Assembly (NCBI GenBank): GCA_964610385.1
Contig: CAZSXW010000002.1
Location: 248,001-312,000, forward strand
DNA length: 64,000 bases
Origin: CAZBSE01 sp964610385
Lineage (GTDB): Bacteria; Actinomycetota; Humimicrobiia; Humimicrobiales; Humimicrobiaceae
Reading direction: 5' to 3'
The notes beneath the pieces are model-generated. The model saw nothing but the letters and a program-made list of their open reading frames with translations. It had not been told where the DNA came from and searched no databases. Of the stretch, positions 52,888 through 61,453 are shown piece after piece. The position numbers were made by a program, and so were the translations under genes. Each line of letters begins with the position of its first letter. Position 1 is the stretch's first letter.

Positions 52888-52926
52888 ATGGCAACAAAGT
52901 CTAAAAAAGGTAAGAAAAAAAAGTAG
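52888..52926 (+). CDS. 12-residue lysine-rich micropeptide
   Basis: The reading frame ATG...TAG encodes MATKSKKGKKKK. It is preceded by a near-perfect ribosome site AGAAGAGG (52875-52882) with 5-nt spacing. It sits alone between a strong promoter with a 5' hairpin and an intrinsic terminator 16 nt after the stop, for a total transcript of about 140 nt. The Ala2 after the start and the run of Lys codons suggest a rapidly translated basic peptide that could bind RNA, ribosomes, DNA or polyphosphate. I recognise no family; it is not bTHX/AURKAIP1. Alternatives are an sRNA with a chance frame, or a RiPP precursor for the adjacent radical SAM enzyme, though Cys and aromatic residues are absent. 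Confidence 0.55.
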   Translation: MATKSKKGKKKK

Positions 52927-52942
52927 ATAGTATTTTATTGAA

Positions 52943-52979
52943 AGTCCTGTATCCTAAAAAATACAGGACTCAATTTTTT
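52943..52979 (+). terminator. intrinsic terminator of the small transcript
   Basis: A perfect 10-bp stem AGTCCTGTAT (52943-52952) / ATACAGGACT (52961-52970) has an 8-nt loop and is followed by CAATTTTTT. The U run is on the plus strand only. It also lies just downstream of the UPF0316 gene on the other strand and could weakly end that message. Confidence 0.8.
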
Positions 52980-52989
52980 ATATGGTCTT

Positions 52990-53514
52990 CTATTTCTTTT
53001 TCAGTCCTCTTATAAATCCTCCCCGCATCTTATCCAGCATATAACTGGCTACAAAAGCTGAAGGATCTTTTAAATGAACCAGATTATGTAATCTGGTAAG
53101 ACTTGAATGACTGCATACTACATTTATGATCTCGACTCTGCCCTGTATCCCCGCACCTTTATAACATGTGAACCCAAAGCCCTCGCTGGAGATCAATTTT
53201 TTTATTTCTTCATTATGCACCCTGGAAATGATATTTGTACTTATCAGATCCCTAGACAGCTTTTCGGATATTATAATACCAAGCACGGTACCTGCAGCAA
53301 AACCGGCACCATAAGCAAGTATTCCGTAAATATTATCAATATCTTTGATTATCCTGACTATAATAGATATAAAAATGGTCACTTCAAAAAACCCTATAAT
53401 GGCAGCAAGGGTCTTTTTCCTTCTTACTATCATATTTACCCTGATAGTACCCAGACTTACATCGATTATTCTTCCCACAAATATGATCAATGCCCAGATT
53501 ATAGTATTGATCAT
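52990..53514 (-). CDS. UPF0316 membrane protein (DUF5698 + DUF2179)
   Basis: A 174-residue protein. Three to four membrane helices occupy ~1-85, with the family motif RIIDVSLGTIRV (~15-26) and a Gly-rich GAGFAAGTVLG. A cytoplasmic DUF2179-like domain follows (~88-174; GFGFTCYKGAGIQGRVEIINVV). This matches UPF0316 (YebE-like) proteins, whose function is unknown; the C-terminal domain is often found on ion or nucleotide-responsive membrane proteins. A good ribosome site AAAAGGA precedes the start. It converges on the small lysine-rich gene. Confidence 0.8.
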   Translation of the reverse strand: MINTIIWALIIFVGRIIDVSLGTIRVNMIVRRKKTLAAIIGFFEVTIFISIIVRIIKDIDNIYGILAYGAGFAAGTVLGIIISEKLSRDLISTNIISRVHNEEIKKLISSEGFGFTCYKGAGIQGRVEIINVVCSHSSLTRLHNLVHLKDPSAFVASYMLDKMRGGFIRGLKKK

Positions 53515-53579
53515 TTTTTTATCCTTTTATTAACTTACTTTGTTTATCAACAAATCATTTTAACATTAAAAAATAAAAG

Positions 53580-54128
53580 TTAATAACCGGTATTCTCTAT
53601 TATTCCATACCCTCCAGTCACAGCATCCTTAAACAAATGGTACCTGGGGGGAAAATAAGAAAACAGGCTGAATGAGACAAGACATATCAGTATTATCACC
53701 GCCCCAAGAACGTTTAAAGATAAAAACTTTTTTCTGATAAGCATTATCCTGTATCCGACTATCTGCGCAGTTGTAATCGCAGCAAAAAATATTGTAATAT
53801 CCACCGCCAGAAGTTCTGTACCGGTCACATATGTATACGAATAAAATAAAACAACTATTATTAACGGTATCAATAAAAAAGTTACCGCCTTAGCAAAAAA
53901 GAAATTTTTAACTTTTTTCCCGAAAACAAAAAATTCAATTATCCCCCATATAAATGCCGGCCAAAAACCTATTTTCAGATGCTCCCACACACTCTCATTT
54001 ACTGCACTTATAACAGCCAGCGGTTTCCAGAATCCACCGAGCTCAAATGTAAAATGCAGAAATGAACCTACAAGCGATATAAACAGTATTCCAAACATTT
54101 CCCACTTTAACACCTTTTTCCTTTCCAT
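53580..54128 (-). CDS. DUF6512-like integral membrane protein
   Basis: A 182-residue protein with about five membrane helices. The conserved stretch ISAVNESVWEHLKIGFWPA (~39-57), between helices 1 and 2, is how I recognise DUF6512, a small family from anaerobic Gram-positive-type bacteria with no known function. It has a strong ribosome site AGGAGGGAG (54133-54141). It is divergent from the unknown membrane protein to its right, with 167 nt between starts. Confidence 0.65.
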   Translation of the reverse strand: MERKKVLKWEMFGILFISLVGSFLHFTFELGGFWKPLAVISAVNESVWEHLKIGFWPAFIWGIIEFFVFGKKVKNFFFAKAVTFLLIPLIIVVLFYSYTYVTGTELLAVDITIFFAAITTAQIVGYRIMLIRKKFLSLNVLGAVIILICLVSFSLFSYFPPRYHLFKDAVTGGYGIIENTGY

Positions 54129-54210
54129 CCGAACTCCCTCCTAATTTATTAAAGACTTAACAATTCATATTGTAACAGACTCTAAAAACATATTAACATC
54201 ATATTGTCCA

Positions 54211-54239
54211 TATATGAATTTTTCATAAAACAATGTCAA
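54211..54239 (-). promoter_or_regulatory. candidate promoter of the DUF6512 gene
   Basis: A perfect -35 TTGACA (54239-54234) with a 17-nt spacer to a poor CATATA (54216-54211). A better-matching TATATG lies 19 nt away. The start would give a leader of about 75 nt. The -35 is strong evidence and the -10 is weak. Confidence 0.35.
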
Positions 54240-54295
54240 AATGAATAAAAAAGTTATAAAATTGTAGCTGAAGTCCTAATAAGATTTTACATGCC

Positions 54296-55432
54296 ATGGA
54301 CAATAAAACAAAACTTATAAAATCATCCTGCCTTTCATTATTCTGCCTGCTGATAGCATTAGCATTCTGGTTTGCACTTAACAATCTTTTTTTATGGAGA
54401 GAAGGCAGCATTATAACCGATCTATTGCTTGCTTTTCTGCTCTTCAGTATATTTTTCATATTTTCCATGATTTACATGCTTCTGGTCGATAATAGAAAGA
54501 TAGTGATCATTACCTCATTTTTCATAGTCTTTAGCTCTCTTATATTCCTGCTTAGAAAAAACGGTACCTGGGTAGGGATACCGGCTATAATCAGTTATGC
54601 TGCTTCTACTCTGCTCCTTTTTGCAGTTTACAATATGACCAACAGAAACATCCTGAACGACAGGAAAAACAGTATTGTTTTTCATCCAGGCAACTCCATA
54701 ACAAAGGCGGGACCGATACTTCTGGTAGTTTTTGCAATTCTGTTTTCAGTCATTTTCTACTTTAATTTTCCGCTACTTAACAGTGAAGATGAAATAGAAG
54801 TGGAAGAGCCTTTGATCGAACTGACATCCAGGCCTTTTGGCAGTATTATAAACAATTTTATACCTATCTACGATTTCGATATGAATGTAGATGAATTTGT
54901 AATCCTCACTACCATGCTGGGGCTTCCCTTTTCTCAAAAAGAGGGGGTGGAGCTGGAGCCCCTTATCAATATGGAAGAACCGCCTGAAGAATTGGTAAAT
55001 TACCTCAGAAACAAAGGTATATACAATCCTGAGGAAATAAATTTTTCCGAATATCTCCGGGAAGACGAGGAATTCAAGAACATAATGATGGAAGAGATAA
55101 AAAAACTTGCCAATGAAACAGACCCTATCCTTTTATATAAATACAGGAACAACCTCTCCGAAAACTGGGGAATCAAAATAGGCCCTGATGAAAGAATGGG
55201 AGAGGTTTATACAAGACTTATAAACAGTAAAATAAATCAAATACCCCCAAAACTCCTGAGCCTGGCTCTGATTTTCCCTGCTATAATATTCTTCGGGGTG
55301 CTGCAGGTATCTTTTTTGATATTAAATTTCCTATATGCCTTTTTATGCTGGGTAATACTTATTATCTTTTATAAGGCCAAATTCTTTCATTTCAAGAAAA
55401 TACAGGTTGAAAAGGAAGAAATAGAACTTTAA
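54296..55432 (+). CDS. unknown multi-pass membrane protein with an extracytoplasmic domain
   Basis: A 378-residue protein. Five hydrophobic helices occupy ~9-165 (in two blocks: 12-30, 40-62, 68-85, 93-112, 140-158). An acidic soluble domain follows (~165-330; includes EDEIEVEEPLIELTSRPFG and NMEEPPEELVNYLRNKGIY), and two helices end the protein (~322-362). I recognise no family and no catalytic motif. It is one of only a few plus-strand genes, upstream of the PAS/HD-GYP gene by 141 nt. No Shine-Dalgarno is apparent. A TATAAA lies at 54255. Confidence 0.75.
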   Translation: MDNKTKLIKSSCLSLFCLLIALAFWFALNNLFLWREGSIITDLLLAFLLFSIFFIFSMIYMLLVDNRKIVIITSFFIVFSSLIFLLRKNGTWVGIPAIISYAASTLLLFAVYNMTNRNILNDRKNSIVFHPGNSITKAGPILLVVFAILFSVIFYFNFPLLNSEDEIEVEEPLIELTSRPFGSIINNFIPIYDFDMNVDEFVILTTMLGLPFSQKEGVELEPLINMEEPPEELVNYLRNKGIYNPEEINFSEYLREDEEFKNIMMEEIKKLANETDPILLYKYRNNLSENWGIKIGPDERMGEVYTRLINSKINQIPPKLLSLALIFPAIIFFGVLQVSFLILNFLYAFLCWVILIIFYKAKFFHFKKIQVEKEEIEL

Positions 55433-55494
55433 AATCCTTTTATTTTAAAATTCTTAGATAAATCACAGAGACTTTATGATTTATGAAATAATAG

Positions 55495-55500
55495 TATAAT
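55495..55500 (+). promoter_or_regulatory. candidate -10 of the PAS/HD-GYP gene
   Basis: A perfect TATAAT with only a weak CTTTAT 17 nt upstream. The leader of about 70 nt would include an inverted repeat AGTGAA (55536-55541) / TTCACT (55554-55559). Support is limited to the -10. Confidence 0.3.
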
Positions 55501-55573
55501 ATAAATATATATGTATCAAATATTAATTTTTAAAAAGTGAACTCGTTTTAACATTCACTAAATTTTTATAAGA

Positions 55574-57424
55574 ATGATAACAAAAACAAGTTTATTGGAA
55601 GAATTTATAAGATCGCATGTAAAATTGCACGAAGACCTTTCTGATATAGAAAATAAAAAGGTCAATGATAAATATATAAACCGTATCATAAAGAAAAATG
55701 AGCTTTTCCATTCCCTTATGATAAATGAATTACCGGGAATGGTTTATAGCTGCAGAAATGATAGTAACTGGACCATGGAATTCGTTAGTAAAGGATGCAT
55801 ACAGCTGACCGGATACAAACCAGCTGATTTAATCCTTAATAACAGAATCTCCTATGAAGAAATTATTTATCCCGAAGATAGAAAGGCAGTAAGAGATAAA
55901 GTTGAAAAAGCGTTAAAAAAATCGAAACAATTCCAACTTGAATATAGAATAGTCACTGCCGATAAAAAGATAAAATACGTTTCAGAAATAGGTCAGTTTT
56001 TTCCTCTTCCCTATGATAACCTTCAGATGCTCGAGGGCTTTATAATTGATATAACTGATAAAAAACATACAGAAGAACTTTTAAGAGATAAAGAGGAAAA
56101 TTACAGACTTCTATTTGAATCATCTCCCGTAGGTATTGCTCTTATAAATACCAGAGGATTTACAACTGCCATAAATGATATAGTGCTTGATTATACTGGA
56201 TTTTCCAAGCAGGATATACTGGGCAAGCATTTTACAAAATTAAAATTCTTTTCAATTAAAGATATGCCCAGGTATATTGGGTTTTTTAAAAGTTTGAAAA
56301 CCGGTAAAAAATTAAAACCTCAATTAATCAGCTGGAAAAATATTGATGGAGTAAGTTTTATAGGCGAAGCACGAACATCATTAATAAGAAAGAATAAGAA
56401 AATTACAGGTATCCAGGTAATATTGACAGATATAACTAAACGCATAAAAACCGAACAGGAATTAAGAGAAAGTGAGGAATTTAACAAAAGCATCCTGGAA
56501 AACTCTCCAAGCCCTACGCTAGTTATAAATCCTGACAAGTCTGTAAGATATGTAAATCCCGCACTGGAAAAAATTACCGGTTTTTCATTTGAAGAAAATA
56601 TCGGTATAAAACCGCCTTATCCATACTGGCCAAAGGAAATTATAAAAAGCTGTAAGGACAAGCTGAACTATGCAATGAAAAAAGATATGTTAGTTCCCGA
56701 ATTACAGTTTATAAATAAAAACGGACAGAGATTCTGGGTTGAACTCAGAACATCTCCTTTGATAATCAATAGAAAATTAAAATATTTATTGGTCAATTTC
56801 ATAGATATAACAGACAGAAAAAAATCCTTTCAGGAACTGGAAAAAACACTTGAAGACACTATAAATACCCTAGCTTTTATAGTTGAAAAAAGAGACCCAT
56901 ATACATCCGGACATCAGAAGAGAGTTGCTTACTTAGCTATAAAAATTGCTGAAAAGCTAAAACTCGATAATAAAAAAATTAAAATCTTAAAAACAGCCGC
57001 TATAATTCATGATATCGGTAAAATAAATATACCTACTTCTATTCTTTCAAAAACGGGAAAACTAATGTATATAGAATATAATATGATAAAAACCCATCCG
57101 CAGGTAGGTTTTGATATTGTCAAAAATATTGAATTTTATCATCCAGTAGCCAGAATTATACTTCAGCATCACGAGAGAGAGAATGGATCAGGTTATCCCA
57201 ATGGATTAAAGGGTAGAGATATATTACTTGAAGCTAAAATTATTGGCGTAGCTGACGTCGTAGAAGCAATGTCTTCACATAGGCCATATAGGCCCGCTCT
57301 CGGTATAAAAAGTGCCCTCGAAGAGATTACGAGAAATAAAGGCATCCTATACGATCCTCAGGTAGTAGAAGCCTGCCTTAAAGTTATAAACTCTAAATCT
57401 TTTTCTTTTAACGACAATGAATGA
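55574..57424 (+). CDS. PAS-PAS-PAS-HD-GYP protein, probable c-di-GMP phosphodiesterase
   Basis: A 616-residue soluble sensor. Three PAS/PAC units lie at ~50-170, ~175-295 and ~300-420, each ending in an IDITDxK or TDITKR motif. The HD-GYP domain (~425-610) has H447, the HD pair 479-480, H508, HH at 532-533 and SGYPNGL at 539-545, so metal-binding and GYP residues are intact. It should hydrolyse c-di-GMP in response to a cytoplasmic or redox signal sensed by PAS. No membrane segment and no GGDEF domain is present. The pilus genes in the window are a plausible but unproven output. Confidence 0.92.
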   Translation: MITKTSLLEEFIRSHVKLHEDLSDIENKKVNDKYINRIIKKNELFHSLMINELPGMVYSCRNDSNWTMEFVSKGCIQLTGYKPADLILNNRISYEEIIYPEDRKAVRDKVEKALKKSKQFQLEYRIVTADKKIKYVSEIGQFFPLPYDNLQMLEGFIIDITDKKHTEELLRDKEENYRLLFESSPVGIALINTRGFTTAINDIVLDYTGFSKQDILGKHFTKLKFFSIKDMPRYIGFFKSLKTGKKLKPQLISWKNIDGVSFIGEARTSLIRKNKKITGIQVILTDITKRIKTEQELRESEEFNKSILENSPSPTLVINPDKSVRYVNPALEKITGFSFEENIGIKPPYPYWPKEIIKSCKDKLNYAMKKDMLVPELQFINKNGQRFWVELRTSPLIINRKLKYLLVNFIDITDRKKSFQELEKTLEDTINTLAFIVEKRDPYTSGHQKRVAYLAIKIAEKLKLDNKKIKILKTAAIIHDIGKINIPTSILSKTGKLMYIEYNMIKTHPQVGFDIVKNIEFYHPVARIILQHHERENGSGYPNGLKGRDILLEAKIIGVADVVEAMSSHRPYRPALGIKSALEEITRNKGILYDPQVVEACLKVINSKSFSFNDNE

Positions 57425-57456
57425 TTGAGAATTGCAATTCTATTATTAAAATAACC

Positions 57457-57478
57457 AGCCTTTAAAATGGCTTTTAAA
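57457..57478 (+). terminator. weak candidate terminator between convergent HD-GYP and queA genes
   Basis: AGCC (57457-57460) pairs with GGCT (57469-57472) around an 8-nt AT loop and is followed by TTTAAAA. Just before it is a separate 14-nt perfect palindrome AGAATTGCAATTCT (57428-57441). Both are short, so termination is uncertain. Confidence 0.25.
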
Positions 57479-57492
57479 AAATAGAATGATTT

Positions 57493-58506
57493 TTATTTTA
57501 TCAGCATACAATCCCCGAAACTGTAAAAACGGTAATTATTCTTCTTTGCCTGCTCGTATGCATTTAAAATCTTTTCTCTTCCTGCAAAAGCAGAGACCAT
57601 AACCAGTAAAGTAGACCTGGGCAGATGGAAATTAGTTATCATCCAGTCCACTATCTTAAAGTTGTAGCCGGGATATATATAAATATCAGTGGCTCCTCTG
57701 TCTCCTTTTATTTTCCCATATTTTGACATCAATGTTTCCAAAACCCTTACCACGGTCGTTCCTACTGCTATGACTCTGTGGCCCGTGCTCTTTGACCTGG
57801 TGATTTTTTCCGCTTCTGTATCTTCTATATAATAATTTTCGCTGTGCATTTTATGTTCTTCTATCTCTTCCGATAAAATAGGCCTGAATGTGTCAAGCCC
57901 TACCTCCAGACCTACCTTGGCTACAATTACACCCATATTACCTATCTTTTCCATCAACTTTTTAGAAAAATGAAGTCCTGCTGTCGGGGCAGCCGATGAA
58001 CCTTCTCTTTTGGCATAAACAGTCTGGTACCGGGACCGGTCTATGTCCTTGCTCTTAATATAGGGAGGTAAGGGAATAGTACCATGTTTTTCATAAATGC
58101 TCTCCACGGGTGTATTAAATTCAACCAGAGCTTTTCCGTATTCAAGTTTTGACTTTACAGTAAAATGGTATTCACCAATATATACTTTATTACCTGGTTT
58201 TAGTCTTTTTGCAGGTTTAAGCAGCACCAGATAACCACTGCCTTCTGCTTTGTTTAAAACAAAGCATTCAATCCCTGCACCCGTCTTTTCCTTTACTCCT
58301 ATCAGCCTGCACTTGGAAACCTTGCTCTCATTTACAACCAGCACGTCTCCTTTTCCCAGATAATTTAAAATATTGCGAAAAACATCATGTTTTATACCGC
58401 CGGTTTTTCTGTCCAGTATCAGGAGTTTGGAATCGTCCCTCTCAGGTAATGGTCTTTGGGCTATAAATTTTTGGGGCAGCCGGTAGTCAAATAATTCTGT
58501 TCTCAT
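57493..58506 (-). CDS. queA: S-adenosylmethionine:tRNA ribosyltransferase-isomerase
   Basis: A 337-residue QueA, which adds epoxycyclopentanediol to preQ1 in tRNA. Signatures are the N-terminal FDYRLPQKFIAQRPL, the central GSSAAPTAGLHFSK and GLDTFRPI, and the C-terminal FHLPRSTLLVMVSAF. It follows ruvB by 12 nt, the standard ruvCAB-queA order. Its usual neighbour tgt is ~6 kb further left. Downstream transcription runs into the convergent HD-GYP gene. Confidence 0.95.
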   Translation of the reverse strand: MRTELFDYRLPQKFIAQRPLPERDDSKLLILDRKTGGIKHDVFRNILNYLGKGDVLVVNESKVSKCRLIGVKEKTGAGIECFVLNKAEGSGYLVLLKPAKRLKPGNKVYIGEYHFTVKSKLEYGKALVEFNTPVESIYEKHGTIPLPPYIKSKDIDRSRYQTVYAKREGSSAAPTAGLHFSKKLMEKIGNMGVIVAKVGLEVGLDTFRPILSEEIEEHKMHSENYYIEDTEAEKITRSKSTGHRVIAVGTTVVRVLETLMSKYGKIKGDRGATDIYIYPGYNFKIVDWMITNFHLPRSTLLVMVSAFAGREKILNAYEQAKKNNYRFYSFGDCMLIK

Positions 58507-58518
58507 GGCTTATATAAA

Positions 58519-59568
58519 CTATTCAAATAGTTTCGGGTTTGATTTTTTCTCTATTCCCATATATTTATAGGCAAGTCTTGTAGCCACCCTGCCCTTGGAA
58601 GTTCTTTTAACAAAGCCGAGTTGAAGTAGATACGGCTCGTAAACATCTTCAACAGTATCAGCCTCTTCTCCTATTGATGCTGCCAGGGTCCCTATACCTA
58701 CAGGTCCTCCCTCAAACTTAAACACCAGCGTGTTTAAGATCTTTTTATCAACTACATCCAGTCCCAGCTTATCTATATCCAGCCTGCTGAGTGCCTTTTC
58801 TGCTATCTGGTCATCTATCAGATTATTACTGTACATCAGGGCATAGTCACGCACCCTTCTGAGCAGTCTGTTGGCTATTCTCGGTGTTCCCCTGCTTCTG
58901 CCCGCAATTACCTTTGCCCCATTATCCGTTATATCTATCCTAAATATCCCTGCCGATCTTTTGATTATTTTTATTATGCTTTTCTCATTATAATAATCCA
59001 ACCTCAGGTTCACACCGAACCTTTCCCTTAGGGGAGGAGCTACAAGACCTATTCTTGTAGTGGCGCCGATAATGGTAAAGGGGGCAATATCAATCCTTAT
59101 CGATTTTGCCGAAGGTCCCTTTCCTATTATTATATCCAGTTTATAGTCTTCCATTGCGGGGTACAGTATCTCCTCCACTCCTCTGCTTAATCTGTGGATC
59201 TCGTCTACAAACAGAACATCAAAATTTTCAAGATTTGTAAGTATGGCAGCCAGATCTCCTGCTCTTTCAATAGCAGGACCGGAAGTTATTTTAAAGCCCA
59301 CTTCCAGCTCATTTGCTATCACTTCAGCAAGGCATGTTTTGCCCAGGCCGGGTGGACCTGATAATATCACATGGTCCAGCGGCTCTTTCCTTTTTTTGGC
59401 AGATTTAATAAAGACCAGTAGATTTTCTATTATTTTATCCTGCCCTATAAATTCCGATATAAATCTCGGGCGCAGGCTTTTATCCAGCTCGGTATCTACC
59501 TTTATATGCTTGGGATTTATATCATCGATCTCCTGATCATTTTTTATTATATTTTTTTTCTTTTCCAT
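58519..59568 (-). CDS. ruvB: Holliday junction branch migration ATPase RuvB
   Basis: A 349-residue AAA+ motor. Walker A is GPPGLGKT (71-78), Walker B is FVDEIH, sensor 1 is IIGATTR, and the arginine finger region is PLRERFG. The C-terminal winged helix ends with RGRVATRLAYKYMG. The ~28 residues before the core are charged and slightly longer than usual. It follows ruvA by 5 nt. Confidence 0.96.
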   Translation of the reverse strand: MEKKKNIIKNDQEIDDINPKHIKVDTELDKSLRPRFISEFIGQDKIIENLLVFIKSAKKRKEPLDHVILSGPPGLGKTCLAEVIANELEVGFKITSGPAIERAGDLAAILTNLENFDVLFVDEIHRLSRGVEEILYPAMEDYKLDIIIGKGPSAKSIRIDIAPFTIIGATTRIGLVAPPLRERFGVNLRLDYYNEKSIIKIIKRSAGIFRIDITDNGAKVIAGRSRGTPRIANRLLRRVRDYALMYSNNLIDDQIAEKALSRLDIDKLGLDVVDKKILNTLVFKFEGGPVGIGTLAASIGEEADTVEDVYEPYLLQLGFVKRTSKGRVATRLAYKYMGIEKKSNPKLFE

Positions 59569-59573
59569 TTTTC

Positions 59574-60164
59574 TTAAATCTCTTTAAGAGTCAGCTTTAA
59601 AATATCTTCAACTCTTTCCTTTTCGATTACCTCGGCGCTTAATTTCAACATTGCCTTATTTATCTCCCTGGAGCCGTATCCCAGAGTTTTTAAAGCCTGC
59701 TTGACTTCATATACTTTTTCATTTTCTGCCATACCGGCAAGAGTGACTCCTTCTATCTTTTCCTCTTTTATTTTATCGCGCAGCTCTAAAATCATCCTTT
59801 CCGCCAGCTTTCGGCCTATTCCTGGTATTCTTCTCATTAGATCGACTTCTTTGTTTGCTATTATTCTTTTCAGTTCACTGTTGCTGTAAATCGATAGAGC
59901 GCTCAAGGCTATTTTAATGGATATACCTGAAACTCCAAGCATTCTTAAGAAAAAATCCTTTTCATCCACATCGAGAAATCCTACCAATCTCAGCTCGTCT
60001 TCCCTGACATGGGTATATACCTCAAGTTCTATTTCCGAATTCTCCTCCGGTATCTTTCCAAAAGTCCTGCTGGATATCAATACTTCGAAACCTATGCCTC
60101 CGGTCTGCACTATAATACTTGAAGGCGATTTCTTAATTATTTTACCGGATATTTTTGCTATCAT
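59574..60164 (-). CDS. ruvA: Holliday junction DNA-binding protein RuvA
   Basis: A 196-residue tetrameric junction-binding protein. It has an OB domain (1-65; GFEVLISS), two helix-hairpin-helix motifs (FFLRMLGVSGISIK, RIPGIGRKLAERMI) and the C-terminal RuvB-binding three-helix domain (EVKQALKTLGY). It lies between ruvC (8-nt gap) and ruvB. Confidence 0.95.
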   Translation of the reverse strand: MIAKISGKIIKKSPSSIIVQTGGIGFEVLISSRTFGKIPEENSEIELEVYTHVREDELRLVGFLDVDEKDFFLRMLGVSGISIKIALSALSIYSNSELKRIIANKEVDLMRRIPGIGRKLAERMILELRDKIKEEKIEGVTLAGMAENEKVYEVKQALKTLGYGSREINKAMLKLSAEVIEKERVEDILKLTLKEI

Positions 60165-60172
60165 AACTACCT

Positions 60173-60691
60173 TTATCTTCTAAAAGCTTTAATTTTATCT
60201 TTAAACTTTTTACAATTGGCATGACATAAAGATACTGCCATTGCATCCCATGCATCATCCTTTTTAGGAAAGAACTCTTCCTCGACCTTGAGTATTGACC
60301 TCAGCATATATTTTATTTGCTTCTTGGTCGCTTTTCCATAACCCACCACAGCCTGCTTTACCTCGAGAGGAGTATATTCAAATATTTCGAGGTTATTGAC
60401 ACTACCGGCCAGAATAGACACCCCTCTTGCCTGGCCCACGTCAAGAGCTGTTTTTGCATTCATACCAAAAAAGATTTCTTCTATAGCCAGACAGTCGGGG
60501 TTGAATTTTTTGATTATCTGATCAACCTTTTTATAGATGTCTTCCAGCCTTTTATAGACGGGTTCCGTCTTTCTGGTTACAACACAACCGGAAAAAACAG
60601 GACGATATTCCCCTTTTTCAACATCCAATATGCTCACACCTGTAGTTTCAAGTCCGGGATCTATGCCCAATATTCTTATTTTATCAATCAT
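60173..60691 (-). CDS. ruvC: Holliday junction resolvase RuvC
   Basis: A 172-residue endonuclease. Acidic catalytic residues lie in GIDPGLETTG (D11), LAIEEIFFG, and the C-terminal DDAWDAMAVSLCH. It cuts symmetrically at junctions bound by RuvAB. It begins 11 nt after the yebC stop, giving the conserved yebC-ruvC-ruvA-ruvB cluster. Confidence 0.96.
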   Translation of the reverse strand: MIDKIRILGIDPGLETTGVSILDVEKGEYRPVFSGCVVTRKTEPVYKRLEDIYKKVDQIIKKFNPDCLAIEEIFFGMNAKTALDVGQARGVSILAGSVNNLEIFEYTPLEVKQAVVGYGKATKKQIKYMLRSILKVEEEFFPKKDDAWDAMAVSLCHANCKKFKDKIKAFRR

Positions 60692-60702
60692 TATTTTAAT
60701 CT

Positions 60703-61452
60703 TTATACTTCACTCAATATTTCATCAGATATCTCAAGATTTGAGTTTACATTCTGTACATCATCATGTTCATCCAGGGCATTTATAAGTTTTAAAGCCT
60801 TTACACCGTCTTCCTTTGATAACTTGACAGTAGTCTTTGGTATGAGACCGATTTCACCTGATTTTATCTTTATACCCTTTTTCTCTATATCCTGCTTTAT
60901 CTTCATGAAATTATCAGGAGAGACTTTTATCTCATATACCTCTTCATCTTCATCAATATCCTCGGCACCGGAATCGATCATATCAAGCATAAATTCCTCT
61001 CCGTTCTTTACCTCGCTTTTATCCACCACTATTATGCCTTTTGTTTCAAACTGCCAGTTTACACTTCCACTCTCACCGAGAGTCCCATTATACCTGTTTA
61101 AAATATTTCTGATATCAGAAGTGCTCCTGTTCCTGTTTTCAGTCATGACCTCTACGATTATAGCTATTCCTCCAGGTCCATAGCCCTCATAAAGAATGCT
61201 TTCATAGTTTTCTCCTTCTATCTCTCCCGTGCCTCTTTTTATAGCTCTCTCTATGTTGCTCTGGGGCATATTAAATTCCTTTGCCTTTGCAATGGCATTG
61301 GCGAGGGTTATGTTGTCTTTTGGGTCGCTCCCTCCTCCTTCTCTTACAGCCACGATGATATTCCTGCTGAGTTTCCCAAAAATATTTCCTCTTTTCGCGT
61401 CTTCTTTTGCTTTTTTATGTTTGATGGAATGCCATTTAGAATGCCCGGACAT
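60703..61452 (-). CDS. yebC: YebC/PmpR family protein
   Basis: A 249-residue YebC family member. It begins SGHSKWHSIKHKKAKEDAKRG and has the diagnostic YEGYGPGGIAIIVE and NRNRSTSDIRNILN. Family members have been described as transcription regulators and, for some, as factors easing ribosome stalling. The gene starts 1 nt after pdxT and is followed by ruvCAB, as in other actinobacteria. Confidence 0.95.
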   Translation of the reverse strand: MSGHSKWHSIKHKKAKEDAKRGNIFGKLSRNIIVAVREGGGSDPKDNITLANAIAKAKEFNMPQSNIERAIKRGTGEIEGENYESILYEGYGPGGIAIIVEVMTENRNRSTSDIRNILNRYNGTLGESGSVNWQFETKGIIVVDKSEVKNGEEFMLDMIDSGAEDIDEDEEVYEIKVSPDNFMKIKQDIEKKGIKIKSGEIGLIPKTTVKLSKEDGVKALKLINALDEHDDVQNVNSNLEISDEILSEV

Positions 61453-61453
61453 A

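Noticed and set aside
55501..55573. c-di-GMP riboswitch in front of the HD-GYP gene
   Set aside because: The leader is too short and AT-rich, and lacks the conserved GEMM tetraloop/receptor sequences.
60317..61183. A 288-residue plus-strand frame across ruvC and yebC
   Set aside because: Antisense to two certain genes and their junction. Long open complements are common in low-GC DNA.
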